Assembly: GCA_027623995.1 (NCBI GenBank)
Contig: JAQBUF010000036.1
Span: 1 to 35,172 of the forward strand
DNA from: Nitrospirota bacterium
Lineage (GTDB): Bacteria > Nitrospirota > Nitrospiria > Nitrospirales > UBA8639
Direction of reading: 5' to 3'
DNA: 35,172 nucleotides
The notes beneath the pieces were generated by a model, which was not told the DNA's origin, did no database searches, and saw only the letters and a program-made list of their open reading frames with translations. Of this stretch, positions 7,662 to 16,797 are shown piece by piece; the first letter of the stretch is position 1; every line of letters begins with the position of its first letter. Both the position numbers and the translations under genes were made by a program.

Positions 7662-8180
7662 ATGCTTTTAGAAAAACATAAAGACCACATCGACGATCTT
7701 CTTAGCCGATACCCGATCAAGCGGTCGGCGTTGCTGCCGTTGTTGAATTTGGCTCAAAAGGAAGAGGGGTACGTGAGTCAATCAGCGATGAGGGAAATCG
7801 CCAAGATCTTGGACCTGACACCTCCGCAGGTGTTTGAGACGGCGACGTTTTATACGATGCTGAGTCTTAAACCCCTTGGGAGGTTTCACATTCAGGTCTG
7901 TCGCTCGTTAATGTGCGCGTTGGTTCGAGCAGATAATTTGATCGAGTGGCTGCAAAAGCATCTTGGTGTCGCCGTTGGGCAAACGACGTCAGATAAAATG
8001 TTCACGCTCAGCGCTGTGGAATGCTTAGGCTCCTGTGGTACTGGGCCTATGATGCAAATCAACGATGATTACTTTGAGCGCTTAACCGAAGAAAAAGTTG
8101 GTCAGATCTTAGAGGATCTAAAACAGACCGGCGATTGTGCGTTAAAAACCGGACCGTTCATGGTACCGGAACCGCGATGA
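7662..8180 (+). CDS. nuoE: NADH-quinone oxidoreductase subunit E
   Basis: This 172-residue thioredoxin-fold subunit holds the off-path [2Fe-2S] cluster N1a. The four ligands are Cys80 and Cys85 (VCRSLMC) and Cys121 and Cys125 (ECLGSCG), in the normal C-x4-C and C-x3-C spacing. The N-terminal helical bundle (LLPLLNLAQKEEGYVS) contacts NuoF. With NuoF and NuoG it forms the NADH-oxidising module, so this complex I is the full NADH-using type rather than a truncated 11-subunit form. GAGG lies just upstream of the ATG. Confidence 0.96.
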   Translation: MLLEKHKDHIDDLLSRYPIKRSALLPLLNLAQKEEGYVSQSAMREIAKILDLTPPQVFETATFYTMLSLKPLGRFHIQVCRSLMCALVRADNLIEWLQKHLGVAVGQTTSDKMFTLSAVECLGSCGTGPMMQINDDYFERLTEEKVGQILEDLKQTGDCALKTGPFMVPEPR

Positions 8181-8200
8181 TCTGAAACGAGTGATTTGAT

Positions 8201-9514
8201 ATGAAACCGTTTGAAAAGATTTTAACTAAAAATATGAGCAACCCTCAGTATACGGGGTCGCTTCAAGATTACGAGGCTACTGGTGGGTATCAAGCGCTGA
8301 AGAAGGTCCTTGCCGGGGTGCCGCAAAACGATATTATTGAGATGGTGAAAAAATCTGGACTTCGTGGTCGGGGAGGCGCGGGGTTCCCTACGGGTGTGAA
8401 GTGGAGTTTTCTCCCAAAAGATTACCAAGGTCCAAAATACTTGTGCTGTAATGCGGATGAAAGCGAGCCTGGGACCTTCAAGGACCGGCAGCTCATGGAA
8501 CGTGATCCGCATCAGATGTTGGAGGGGATGGCGATTACGTGTTACACCATCGGAGCAGAAATCGGCTACATCTATATACGCGGCGAATTCCGCTTCGGCG
8601 CCAAGGTCTTAGAACGGGCGATTGAAGAAGCCAAACAGGCTGGGCATTTGGGTGTGAATGTGCATGGCAGTGGCGTCACCATTAATCTGTATGTCCACGC
8701 TGGAGCAGGAGCCTATATTTGTGGTGAGGAAACTGCATTGCTGGAATCTTTGGAAGGCAAGCGAGGGAAGCCGCGTGTGAAGCCTCCGTTTCCGGCGACG
8801 CATGGTCTCTACCAAAAGCCGACCGTCGTCAATAATGTCGAAACCTTGGCGAACATTCCGCACATTGTGAGTCGCGGACCAGAATGGTTTGCCGCCATTG
8901 GCGCGCCTCCGAAGAGCACAGGGACTCGTGTGTTTTGCCTCAGTGGGCATGTCAAAAATCCTGGGAATTACGAATTGCCGGTGAATGCCACGTTTCGAGA
9001 TTTAATCGAGGAACTCGGCGGAGGAATGCGGTCCGATAAACCCATGAAAGCCTTTATTCCTGGAGGAGCCTCCGCGCCATTTTTGACTCCAAAACATATT
9101 GATGTGGCTATGGATTTTGAATCTGTGGCGATGGCTGGATCGATGTCGGGTTCCGGTGGCGTGACGGTGATGGAAGAAGGTACGAGTATGGTGTGGGCGG
9201 CTCTTCGCCTGATGGAGTTTTTCTACCATGAGTCCTGCGGTAAGTGTACGCCCTGTCGTGAAGGCAGTTCGTGGATCGTGCAAATTCTCCAGAGAATCCA
9301 GAATAAGCAGGGCAGACAGGGAGACCTCGACACGCTTTCAGAAATTTGCAAAAACATTGGTGGCCGAACGGTCTGTGCCTTTGGTGATGCGGAAATTGCT
9401 CCGGTCCAGAGCACACTGCAGTACTGGCGTCATGAATATGAGGCGTTGATTCAAGAAGCCGAAGCGCTTCGTGCCACCAGAAAAGAAAAAGAAATTCCTG
9501 TTCTTAGTCTTTAG
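8201..9514 (+). CDS. nuoF: NADH-quinone oxidoreductase subunit F (NADH/FMN-binding)
   Basis: This 437-residue catalytic subunit accepts hydride from NADH onto FMN. The glycine-rich NADH/FMN segment GLRGRGGAGFPTGVKW is at 53-68, and a second nucleotide-binding stretch, GAGAYICGEETALLES, is at 168-183. The N3 [4Fe-4S] ligands are Cys346, Cys349 and Cys352 (SCGKCTPCREG) plus Cys392. All expected motifs are intact and the length is typical. It follows nuoE by 20 bp and precedes nuoG by 11 bp, so the three dehydrogenase-module genes are tightly coupled. Confidence 0.97.
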   Translation: MKPFEKILTKNMSNPQYTGSLQDYEATGGYQALKKVLAGVPQNDIIEMVKKSGLRGRGGAGFPTGVKWSFLPKDYQGPKYLCCNADESEPGTFKDRQLMERDPHQMLEGMAITCYTIGAEIGYIYIRGEFRFGAKVLERAIEEAKQAGHLGVNVHGSGVTINLYVHAGAGAYICGEETALLESLEGKRGKPRVKPPFPATHGLYQKPTVVNNVETLANIPHIVSRGPEWFAAIGAPPKSTGTRVFCLSGHVKNPGNYELPVNATFRDLIEELGGGMRSDKPMKAFIPGGASAPFLTPKHIDVAMDFESVAMAGSMSGSGGVTVMEEGTSMVWAALRLMEFFYHESCGKCTPCREGSSWIVQILQRIQNKQGRQGDLDTLSEICKNIGGRTVCAFGDAEIAPVQSTLQYWRHEYEALIQEAEALRATRKEKEIPVLSL

Positions 9515-9525
9515 GTCACAATTAT

Positions 9526-12198
9526 ATGGCAACAACGAAAACAAAAAAAATGGTGACGGTTTCAATTGATGGTAAGTCCATTGAGGTTCCCGAGGGGACT
9601 CTCGTCATTGAAGCGGCTCGGCAAGTTGGCGTGATGGTTCCACATTTTTGTTATCACCCCAAGCTTGAGCCCGATGCCAATTGCCGTATGTGCCTGGTTG
9701 AGATTGAGAAAATCCCTAAATTGCAAACCTCATGTAGTACCCGAGTGGCTGATGGAATGGTCGTACGCTCGTCTGTTCCTCATGTCGAAACTGCGCGGAA
9801 GTCCGTTCTTGAGCTGTTGCTGGGGAACCATCCACTTGACTGCCCGGTCTGCGATCAAGGGGGCCGATGCGATTTACAAGATTTCTCCCATGAATACACC
9901 ATGGGGAGCCGTTTTACCGAACTCAAGCGCGTGTTTCCCAAAGAGCATCTCAGTCCTTTGATCGAAACGCAGATGAATCGATGCGTGTCGTGTATGCGGT
10001 GCGTGCGTTACTGCGATGAAGTGATGGATGCCAAGGCCTTGGCGCCAGTGGGTCGTGGGACCATGACCAAGATTTCGCATTGGGCTGGAAACGAACTCGA
10101 GTGTGATTTCTGTGGCGGGTGCATTCAAATTTGTCCGGTTGGGGCCATCACGAGCCGGTTATCGATGTATGATTTCCGACCCTGGATGTTGAAACGCGCA
10201 GAAACCATTTGTAACTTTTGCGGCGATGGTTGCCAGATGACCGTGCAACGAAAAGATGAAGATTTGATCGAAGTCAATTCTACCTTGGGTGCGGGACGCA
10301 ATGATGGCGATCTGTGTGCTCGAGGGTACTTTGGCTATCACGCGAATGTGCATGCCGATCGGTTGATGCATCCGCTAATTCGTCAGGCTGATGGTTCGTT
10401 TGAGGAAGTGACGTGGGAAGAAGCTCTTGAACGAGCGGCTGATCAATTTGCTCAGATCAAGGCGGCTCATGGGGCCGATGCCATCGGTGGGTTAATCACC
10501 GCACGATGCACGAATGAAGAACTCTACGCCTTTCAGAAATTCATGCGGGGTGTGATTGGGACGAATAACGTCGATAGCAGTGCACGCTATGGCTATATCA
10601 ACGGGGTGAAAGCCCTTCAACGTGTCCAAGGTATCCATCGGTGGGCGGTCACGTTCGATGATATTGTGGAGGCGGATGTCGTGGTGTTGGTGGGCACGAG
10701 CATCACCGAAACGAATCCCATCACTGGGTTGAAAATCAAACAAGGCATCAAGAAGAATGGGGCCAAACTGATTACGCTTGAAACCGCCATTCCCGCTTTT
10801 TCAACCATCAGTAATATTACGACGTTGGCGACCCATCATTTGACGGTGTTGCCTGGGTGTTTTGGTGCCGCTGTTCTTGGGGTCATCAAAGGTCTGGTCG
10901 AACAGAATTTAGTGAATGAGCGGGTGTCCTCACAGGCTTCTGATTTTGCGACAACCATCATTGCTGCGGTCGAGAAAATTTCATGGCAAGAGATTCAACA
11001 ATCCGTTGGGCTCTCATTAGAACAATGTCACGCGGCTGCCCAAACGATTAGCCAGGCGGAACGTGTGGTGGTGCTTGCTGGCCAGGGCGTGCTCCGTGCT
11101 ACTGGTGGCGAGGGTATTGTCACGAATTTGCTGGACCTGTTGATTCTTGCTGGACACCACGGAAACGAAGGGTCGGGTGTCGGTGTCTTAGCTGAAGAAA
11201 ATAATGAGCAGGGTGCGATCGAAATGGGAGTAGTGACCGAGTATCTTCCTGGCCCGACCAAGGCAGACGATCAAACGACCCAAACGATGTTGGCCAAAGT
11301 CTGGGGACGTGATGTGCCGTCCACGCCCGGTGCCACCATGGTGGAGATGCTCGATCGCGCGCGGCAGGGCACCATGAAAGCGATGTTTATTGTTGGGGAA
11401 AATCCTCTCGAATCCTTGCCCCCTGATGCCAAGGTGTCCGAGGCATTGGACGCTCTGGAATGCTTAGTGTGCCAAGAACTCTACCTGACAGAAACCGCGA
11501 AGAAAGCACATGTCGTGTTTCCCGCATCTTCGGCAGTTGAAAAGGATGGAACCTTTACGAACACCGAAGGCTTCGTCCAATCCGTGCGTAAATCACTTGA
11601 CCCGCTTGGCGAAAGTCTTCCTGATTGGGAAATTTTCTCAGCCTTATCCGTGCTGATGAATTCACCCATGGAATATGGGGAAGTCAAAGAGATCTTCAAA
11701 GAGATTCGAGGTGTCATTCCACAATATGGATTGCTGGGACCGACGTCTACGCCCCACGTGGTCAATGCCGAAATCTTGGCACAGTATCTTCGTGAAGGTT
11801 TCAAGGAGGACGTGGAGGTTCGATATACCATTCCTCAAAAGGCTGCTAAAAGTGAAGGCGCTTTGACGCTCGTGCTCGGACAATCGATTTATCATTCTGG
11901 AAAGTTTACTACACGATCCAAAGGCCTCTCACAGATTCAAGAGAGCGGTGTGCTCAATGTGAACCCTGATGATGCCACTCGAATTGGGGTAGAGGATGGT
12001 GCCAGCCTGCGTCTTTCCAATGGCCATGGTGAAGTGACCGTTCCTGTGAAGTTGGTTGATCGGATCCCACTGGGCGTGGCATGGTTTCCTGAGCATTTTG
12101 ACCAAGAATTGCGAGCCTTATTTAGTCTGACTGTGGATAAACGGAATCACGTACCCTGTTGGAAAACTACTGAAGTGCAAGCCACGCGAGTGAGTTAA
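9526..12198 (+). CDS. nuoG: NADH-quinone oxidoreductase subunit G (iron-sulfur wire)
   Basis: The 890-residue subunit carries most of the electron wire. The N-terminal [2Fe-2S] N1b ligands are Cys42, 53, 56 and 70. N5 is ligated by His102, Cys106, Cys109 and Cys115. A ferredoxin-like insert has two [4Fe-4S] motifs: Cys153/156/159/163 and Cys193/196/199/203. Next comes a molybdopterin-oxidoreductase-like body starting with Cys229/232/236 and Cys264, which should bind the extra cluster N7 found only in some bacteria. The paired ferredoxin motifs are more than the single four-cysteine N4 set of textbook NuoG, which may mean an extra cluster. The C-terminus has a molydopterin-dinucleotide-binding-like domain. 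Confidence 0.96.
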   Translation: MATTKTKKMVTVSIDGKSIEVPEGTLVIEAARQVGVMVPHFCYHPKLEPDANCRMCLVEIEKIPKLQTSCSTRVADGMVVRSSVPHVETARKSVLELLLGNHPLDCPVCDQGGRCDLQDFSHEYTMGSRFTELKRVFPKEHLSPLIETQMNRCVSCMRCVRYCDEVMDAKALAPVGRGTMTKISHWAGNELECDFCGGCIQICPVGAITSRLSMYDFRPWMLKRAETICNFCGDGCQMTVQRKDEDLIEVNSTLGAGRNDGDLCARGYFGYHANVHADRLMHPLIRQADGSFEEVTWEEALERAADQFAQIKAAHGADAIGGLITARCTNEELYAFQKFMRGVIGTNNVDSSARYGYINGVKALQRVQGIHRWAVTFDDIVEADVVVLVGTSITETNPITGLKIKQGIKKNGAKLITLETAIPAFSTISNITTLATHHLTVLPGCFGAAVLGVIKGLVEQNLVNERVSSQASDFATTIIAAVEKISWQEIQQSVGLSLEQCHAAAQTISQAERVVVLAGQGVLRATGGEGIVTNLLDLLILAGHHGNEGSGVGVLAEENNEQGAIEMGVVTEYLPGPTKADDQTTQTMLAKVWGRDVPSTPGATMVEMLDRARQGTMKAMFIVGENPLESLPPDAKVSEALDALECLVCQELYLTETAKKAHVVFPASSAVEKDGTFTNTEGFVQSVRKSLDPLGESLPDWEIFSALSVLMNSPMEYGEVKEIFKEIRGVIPQYGLLGPTSTPHVVNAEILAQYLREGFKEDVEVRYTIPQKAAKSEGALTLVLGQSIYHSGKFTTRSKGLSQIQESGVLNVNPDDATRIGVEDGASLRLSNGHGEVTVPVKLVDRIPLGVAWFPEHFDQELRALFSLTVDKRNHVPCWKTTEVQATRVS

Positions 12199-12274
12199 AT
12201 CTCGAGATTGGTGCATAGGAAAGACATGTTGTTGATGACTCAAATGTTGACAAGCCTACTGAAGGAGAAGACCC

Positions 12275-13333
12275 GTGAATGAAGTCGCTATAAGATTGGC
12301 GCTCACGTTGTCGCAAATCGGTGTGGTCATGGGGTTGGTGTTACTCACCGTGGCCGTGCTCACGCTATTGGAACGTAAGGTGCTGAGCTGGATGCAAGAT
12401 CGCATGGGCCCCATGGAAGTTGGCCCCTATGGAATTCTGCAACCAGTCGCCGACGGTCTCAAACTGTTTTTCAAGGAAGACATCATTCCGGCGGGTGCCA
12501 ATAAGTTTATGTTTTGCATGGCCCCGGTGTTGGTGTTGGTGCCGGCGTTGATTGGGTTTGCGGTCATTCCCTTCGGTCCGAATTGGACAGTTGAGGTCAT
12601 GGGGGTGCAATTCAAACCCTTTGTCATCAGCGATATCAATATTGGCGTGCTCTATATTTTGGCCTTTGCTTCCATTGGAGCGTACGGAATTATTCTTGGG
12701 GGCTGGTCCTCCAATAGTAAGTATTCCTTGTTGGGTGGATTACGATCTGCCGCGCAGTTGATTAGCTATGAACTCAATGTGGGCTTATCCATTGTCGGCG
12801 TCTTGTTGCTCTCTGGCAGCTTGAGTTTGGTGCACATTACGGAATCACAGGTCGGTGGGTTTTGGAATTGGTATGCCTTTGCGTTTCCGTTTCCTCAATT
12901 CATTGCCTTTGTGGTGTTTTTAATTTCCGCAGTCGCTGAGACGAACCGGACACCGTTTGATCTTCCAGAGGCCGAGAGTGAATTAGTGGCGGGGTTCTTT
13001 ACAGAATACAGTGGAATGCGCTTTGCCTTTTTCTTCTTGGGGGAATACGCCAACATGATCTTGGTGTCTTGTATGGCCACTGTCCTGTTTTTTGGCGGAT
13101 GGGATGCCCCATTGCCGTTTCTGCAAGCGCCTGGAGATTATGCCTGGATCACTGGAATTATCTGGTTTGCGATCAAAGTCTATTCCTTTCTCTTTTTCTT
13201 TTTCTGGATCCGCGCAACGCTCCCACGACTTCGCTATGATCAACTCATGCGATTTGGATGGAAAGTGCTTCTGCCAATCGCCCTTGGCAATATCGTGATT
13301 ACCTCAATCATGGCGTATATTTTTCCTGGTTGA
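12275..13333 (+). CDS. nuoH: NADH-quinone oxidoreductase subunit H
   Basis: This 352-residue polytopic membrane subunit, with about eight helices, forms the quinone-entry channel between the peripheral and membrane arms. The conserved cytoplasmic loops are clear: LERKVLSWMQDRMGPMEVGP near residue 30 and AETNRTPFDLPEAESELVAG near residue 225, both rich in the charged residues of the E-channel. It begins with GTG at 12275, supported by a GAAGGAGAAG ribosome binding site just upstream. A 76-bp spacer separates it from nuoG and contains no heptamer array. Confidence 0.97.
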   Translation: MNEVAIRLALTLSQIGVVMGLVLLTVAVLTLLERKVLSWMQDRMGPMEVGPYGILQPVADGLKLFFKEDIIPAGANKFMFCMAPVLVLVPALIGFAVIPFGPNWTVEVMGVQFKPFVISDINIGVLYILAFASIGAYGIILGGWSSNSKYSLLGGLRSAAQLISYELNVGLSIVGVLLLSGSLSLVHITESQVGGFWNWYAFAFPFPQFIAFVVFLISAVAETNRTPFDLPEAESELVAGFFTEYSGMRFAFFFLGEYANMILVSCMATVLFFGGWDAPLPFLQAPGDYAWITGIIWFAIKVYSFLFFFFWIRATLPRLRYDQLMRFGWKVLLPIALGNIVITSIMAYIFPG

Positions 13334-13362
13334 GGCCAGTTGAGAATTGAACTGAGAACTCT

Positions 13363-13902
13363 ATGAACATCAAAGCATGGATCAAGACGCTCATCTTTTA
13401 TGAAATCCTGCTTGGGATGAAGCAGACGATGATGCATTTGTTGAAGTACAAACCCATCACGCTGGAATATCCTCACGTGAAAAAGCAGTTGCCACAAAAT
13501 TATCGGGGGATGCTTGCCCTTCTCAAGTACGACGATGAAACCGAAAAATGTGTCGGGTGTGATTTGTGTGAGGCGGCCTGTCCTTCTCGTGTCATTCGGG
13601 TGGTGAGCGCGGAAGTGCCTGGTGAACCGACGAAGCGGTATGCCAAAGAATATCATATGGATATGACCCGATGTCTGTTTTGTGGGATGTGCGTGCAAGC
13701 CTGTCCAGTTGATGCGTTGGGTATGACGCAGGAATTTGAATGGGCTGTCTATGATAAACGCCATTTACAACTCAATAAAGAACAGTTGTTGGCGATCGGG
13801 GATCGGTCCTTTCCAGTCAAAGAAAAACGCTTGGAATTTCAGCATCCGAACGTTGCGTATTTCAACGTGTCGTTCAAAGATATTCCCGAGAAAGAATTCT
13901 AG
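13363..13902 (+). CDS. nuoI: NADH-quinone oxidoreductase subunit I
   Basis: This 179-residue ferredoxin-type subunit carries clusters N6a and N6b, passing electrons from NuoG to N2 in NuoB. The two CxxCxxCxxxCP motifs are Cys63/66/69/73 (CVGCDLCEAACP) and Cys104/107/110/114 (CLFCGMCVQACP). The N-terminal amphipathic stretch attaches it to the membrane arm next to NuoH. It lies 29 bp after nuoH. Confidence 0.96.
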   Translation: MNIKAWIKTLIFYEILLGMKQTMMHLLKYKPITLEYPHVKKQLPQNYRGMLALLKYDDETEKCVGCDLCEAACPSRVIRVVSAEVPGEPTKRYAKEYHMDMTRCLFCGMCVQACPVDALGMTQEFEWAVYDKRHLQLNKEQLLAIGDRSFPVKEKRLEFQHPNVAYFNVSFKDIPEKEF

Positions 13903-13925
13903 TTAACCTCCTCCTGATTTCCGTT

Positions 13926-13946
13926 TCCAATGGGCCTGGCATTGGA
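13926..13946 (+). other. Intra-operon hairpin between nuoI and nuoJ
   Basis: A perfect 6-bp stem, CCAATG (13927-13932) with CATTGG (13940-13945), extends by one T-A pair and has a seven-base loop. No T-run follows, so it is not a standard terminator. It may be an mRNA-processing or stability hairpin in the 82-bp nuoI-nuoJ spacer, which is otherwise unremarkable. Confidence 0.4.
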
Positions 13947-13984
13947 GGGGAATTGAATGTGTGAAAAGGTAAAAGGATGATCCG

Positions 13985-14503
13985 TTGGGAACTGTAATTT
14001 TTTTCTATTTTGCTGGAGTGATTGTGTTGACGGCGACGTTGGTCGTCGCACTTCGAAATCCCATCCATAGTGCGTTGTCCCTCCTGGTCATGTTTTTTCA
14101 TGTCGCGGGTTTGTACGTCACGCTGCATGCCGAGTTCTTGGCCGCTATTCAAATTATTGTGTATGCCGGGGCGATTCTCGTGCTGTACCTCTTTGTCGTG
14201 ATGCTCCTCAATATTAAACGTGAAGAGCAGTTCAATAAGCAGGGTGTGGTCGCCATGTTTTTGGGTTTCGTTCTCTTGGCCGAAACGGTGTTATTGGGCA
14301 TCAGCCGAGGTTTTTTGATTGCTTCTCCACATGCACCGTTACCTGTCCAGGCTGGAGCCTCAGTAGGGAACACGGAGTCGATCGGTGAACTATTATATTC
14401 TACCTATCTCTTTCCCTTTGAAATCGCCTCGTTGATTTTGTTGGTGGCAATGGTCGGGGCGGTGATCCTCACGAAAAAGGGAATTATGGAGCCGAAGTCC
14501 TGA
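13985..14503 (+). CDS. nuoJ: NADH-quinone oxidoreductase subunit J
   Basis: This 172-residue membrane subunit has five predicted helices. The conserved [21 protein letters not shown] segment and the following helix, [21 protein letters not shown], contain the pi-bulge region involved in coupling. The start is the TTG at 13985: an in-frame stop lies just upstream, AAAAGGA gives a ribosome binding site seven bases away, and the nearby ATG at 13977 is out of frame and stops after six codons. Its TGA stop overlaps the nuoK ATG. Confidence 0.95.
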   Translation: MGTVIFFYFAGVIVLTATLVVALRNPIHSALSLLVMFFHVAGLYVTLHAEFLAAIQIIVYAGAILVLYLFVVMLLNIKREEQFNKQGVVAMFLGFVLLAETVLLGISRGFLIASPHAPLPVQAGASVGNTESIGELLYSTYLFPFEIASLILLVAMVGAVILTKKGIMEPKS

Positions 14504-14808
14504 TGGATGTTCCTGTTGAATATTACCTGGCGTTGAGCGGATTGGTGTTTCTCATCGGGCTGGTTGGCGTGCTCGTCCGTCGGAACATTATCATCATTCT
14601 CTTATCAATTGAGCTGATGCTCAATGCCACCAATATCAACTTCGTGGCGTTTTCCTCGTATTTGGGAAACCTCGCGGGGCAAGTGTTTGTCTTTTTTGCG
14701 TTGACTGTGGCTGCTGCTGAAGTGGCCGTAGGGTTGGCGATTATCATTGCGTTGTATCGGCACCATGAGAGTATCAATGTCGATGATTTCAGTTTGTTGA
14801 AATGGTAG
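14503..14808 (+). CDS. nuoK: NADH-quinone oxidoreductase subunit K
   Basis: This 101-residue, three-helix membrane subunit is homologous to MrpC of Na+/H+ antiporters. It has the two buried membrane glutamates expected of NuoK: one in [15 protein letters not shown] (helix 2) and one in [11 protein letters not shown] (helix 3). These are part of the proton-translocation chain. Translation is coupled to nuoJ through the TGATG overlap. Confidence 0.97.
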   Translation: MDVPVEYYLALSGLVFLIGLVGVLVRRNIIIILLSIELMLNATNINFVAFSSYLGNLAGQVFVFFALTVAAAEVAVGLAIIIALYRHHESINVDDFSLLKW

Positions 14809-14812
14809 GTTG

Positions 14813-16708
14813 ATGCTCTACGCCCTCATTCCACTCCTTCCACTCGTGGCCTTTATCGTCATTGGACTGTTCGGGCACCGCATTAAGGATCGTGCGCATC
14901 TCATTGCCGTGCCGGCGGTATGGGGCTCGTTTGCCTTGTCGTTGATGGCCTTGTCCGAAGTGGCCAGTGGCCAGGTGTTGGAAATTCCCCTCTATACCTG
15001 GGCGTCCTCAGGCGATCTGACTATTCGAATTGGGTTGTACATCGATCAACTCACGGCCGCAATGTTAATGCTCGTGACCATCGTCAGTGGACTTGTCCAT
15101 ATTTATACGATGGGCTACATGCGTGGCGAACCAGGCTATGCTCGGTTCTTTAGCAACATCGCGCTCTTCACGTTTTCGATGCTCATGCTTGTGATGTCCG
15201 ATAACTTCCTGCAGCTGTTTGTGTTTTGGGAAGCGGTGGGTCTGTGCTCCTATCTCCTCATCGGTCATTGGTATGAACGAGCCTCCGCGCGTGCGGCAGC
15301 CACGAAAGCATTTCTCGTAAATCGTGTTGGTGACTTTGGATTCATGCTCGGTATCTTGTTGGTGTTTGTCGTATTCGGCACGCTTCAATATCAACCGGTG
15401 TTGTCCGGGGCCGTGGCACAGGCCGGGGCCACGGTTGATCTGTTGGGTGCAATGGGCGGCGGTTGGGAAGTGTCGGCGATGACCTTGATCTGCTTACTGC
15501 TGTTTGTTGGAGCCGTTGGAAAGTCCGCGCAAGTTCCGCTGCACGTGTGGTTGCCGGATGCCATGGAAGGTCCGACACCGATTTCCGCACTCATTCATGC
15601 AGCGACGATGGTGACGGCTGGGGTGTTTATGGTGGCCAGGTTTGCGCCGCTGTACAACTTGTCTCCTGTGGCCATGGATGTGGTTGCCGTGGTCGGTGGG
15701 TTAACCATGATTGTTGGAGCCACGATTGCCTTAACGCAAACAGACATTAAGCGGGTCGTTGCCTATTCCACATTGAGTCAACTTGGGTACATGATGATGG
15801 CCTGCGGGTTAGGCGGCTATGTCTCAGGCATTTATCACTTGCTCACGCATGGCGCGTTCAAAGCCTTGTTGTTCTTGGGCTGTGGTTCAGTGATTTTGGC
15901 CGTGCATCATGAGCAAGATATGCGCCGCATGGGAGGCCTCAAAGATAAATTGCCGATCACCTATTGGACCTTTATGATTGGCTCATTGGCCTTAGCTGGA
16001 TTCCCGCTTACGGCGGGATTTTTCAGCAAAGATGCCTTGCTCTTGTCAGCGTGGAACGCGGGACTCTTGGGCCAAGTGCTCACGGTATTAGGAGTTCTGA
16101 CTGCGGGAATGACGGCTTTTTACAGCTTCCGTTTGGTCTTTGTCACGTTCTGGGGCGAGTCGCGTGTCGATCCGGCTCATGCGGATCACGTGCATGAACC
16201 AAGCAAAGTCGTGACGGTGCCCTTGTTGGTGTTGGCGGTGTTGAGCATCGTCACGGGGTACATTGGCATTCCTGAATTTCTTCAACATGCGTTTCCTGGA
16301 AGCGAAGAGGCCGGACATCATGGCCCAGCCGCCATGGGCATCATGCTCATGGCCACGCTGGCTGGATTGATCGGCATTGGCCTGGCGTATCTCTTCTATG
16401 TGAAGTCGCCTGGTATTCCTGATCGGCTGATGATGCAGTGGCAAACCCTGTATCAATGTTCACTCAACAAATGGTACGTGGACGAGGCCTACGATAAAAT
16501 TTTTGTGAATCCGACGTTTAGAATTTCTGACCTCATGTGGAAGAAGATTGATATCGCCATCATCGATAACGCGGTGAATGGAGTGGCGCGTGGATTTGCG
16601 TGGTGGGGATGGATGGCGAAGTTCATCCAAACGGGCGAGACGCAAAATTACGCATTGGGCATGACGGTCGGGGCGGTGCTGATCCTTACGGCCTATGTGT
16701 TCTTTTAG
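14813..16708 (+). CDS. nuoL: NADH-quinone oxidoreductase subunit L
   Basis: This is the largest antiporter-like subunit, 631 residues with about 16 helices, at the distal end of the membrane arm. The proton-channel motifs are present: LFVFWEAVGLCSYLLIGHWYE, the KSAQVPLHVWLPDAMEGPTPISALIHAATMVTAG stretch, and a C-terminal region ending in a final helix (ALGMTVGAVLILTAYVFF) that should anchor the long lateral helix. A TTG at 14810 could add one residue, but the ATG at 14813 is the more likely start. It follows nuoK by four bases. Confidence 0.96.
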   Translation: MLYALIPLLPLVAFIVIGLFGHRIKDRAHLIAVPAVWGSFALSLMALSEVASGQVLEIPLYTWASSGDLTIRIGLYIDQLTAAMLMLVTIVSGLVHIYTMGYMRGEPGYARFFSNIALFTFSMLMLVMSDNFLQLFVFWEAVGLCSYLLIGHWYERASARAAATKAFLVNRVGDFGFMLGILLVFVVFGTLQYQPVLSGAVAQAGATVDLLGAMGGGWEVSAMTLICLLLFVGAVGKSAQVPLHVWLPDAMEGPTPISALIHAATMVTAGVFMVARFAPLYNLSPVAMDVVAVVGGLTMIVGATIALTQTDIKRVVAYSTLSQLGYMMMACGLGGYVSGIYHLLTHGAFKALLFLGCGSVILAVHHEQDMRRMGGLKDKLPITYWTFMIGSLALAGFPLTAGFFSKDALLLSAWNAGLLGQVLTVLGVLTAGMTAFYSFRLVFVTFWGESRVDPAHADHVHEPSKVVTVPLLVLAVLSIVTGYIGIPEFLQHAFPGSEEAGHHGPAAMGIMLMATLAGLIGIGLAYLFYVKSPGIPDRLMMQWQTLYQCSLNKWYVDEAYDKIFVNPTFRISDLMWKKIDIAIIDNAVNGVARGFAWWGWMAKFIQTGETQNYALGMTVGAVLILTAYVFF

Positions 16709-16797
16709 ATGTGCTTGTGGCGTAAGAGCTGTTTCCTCTTGCCCCAATTGTGAAAAAGTTACGATGAAGAAATTATCTGTGGAGTGTTATCACTGAC

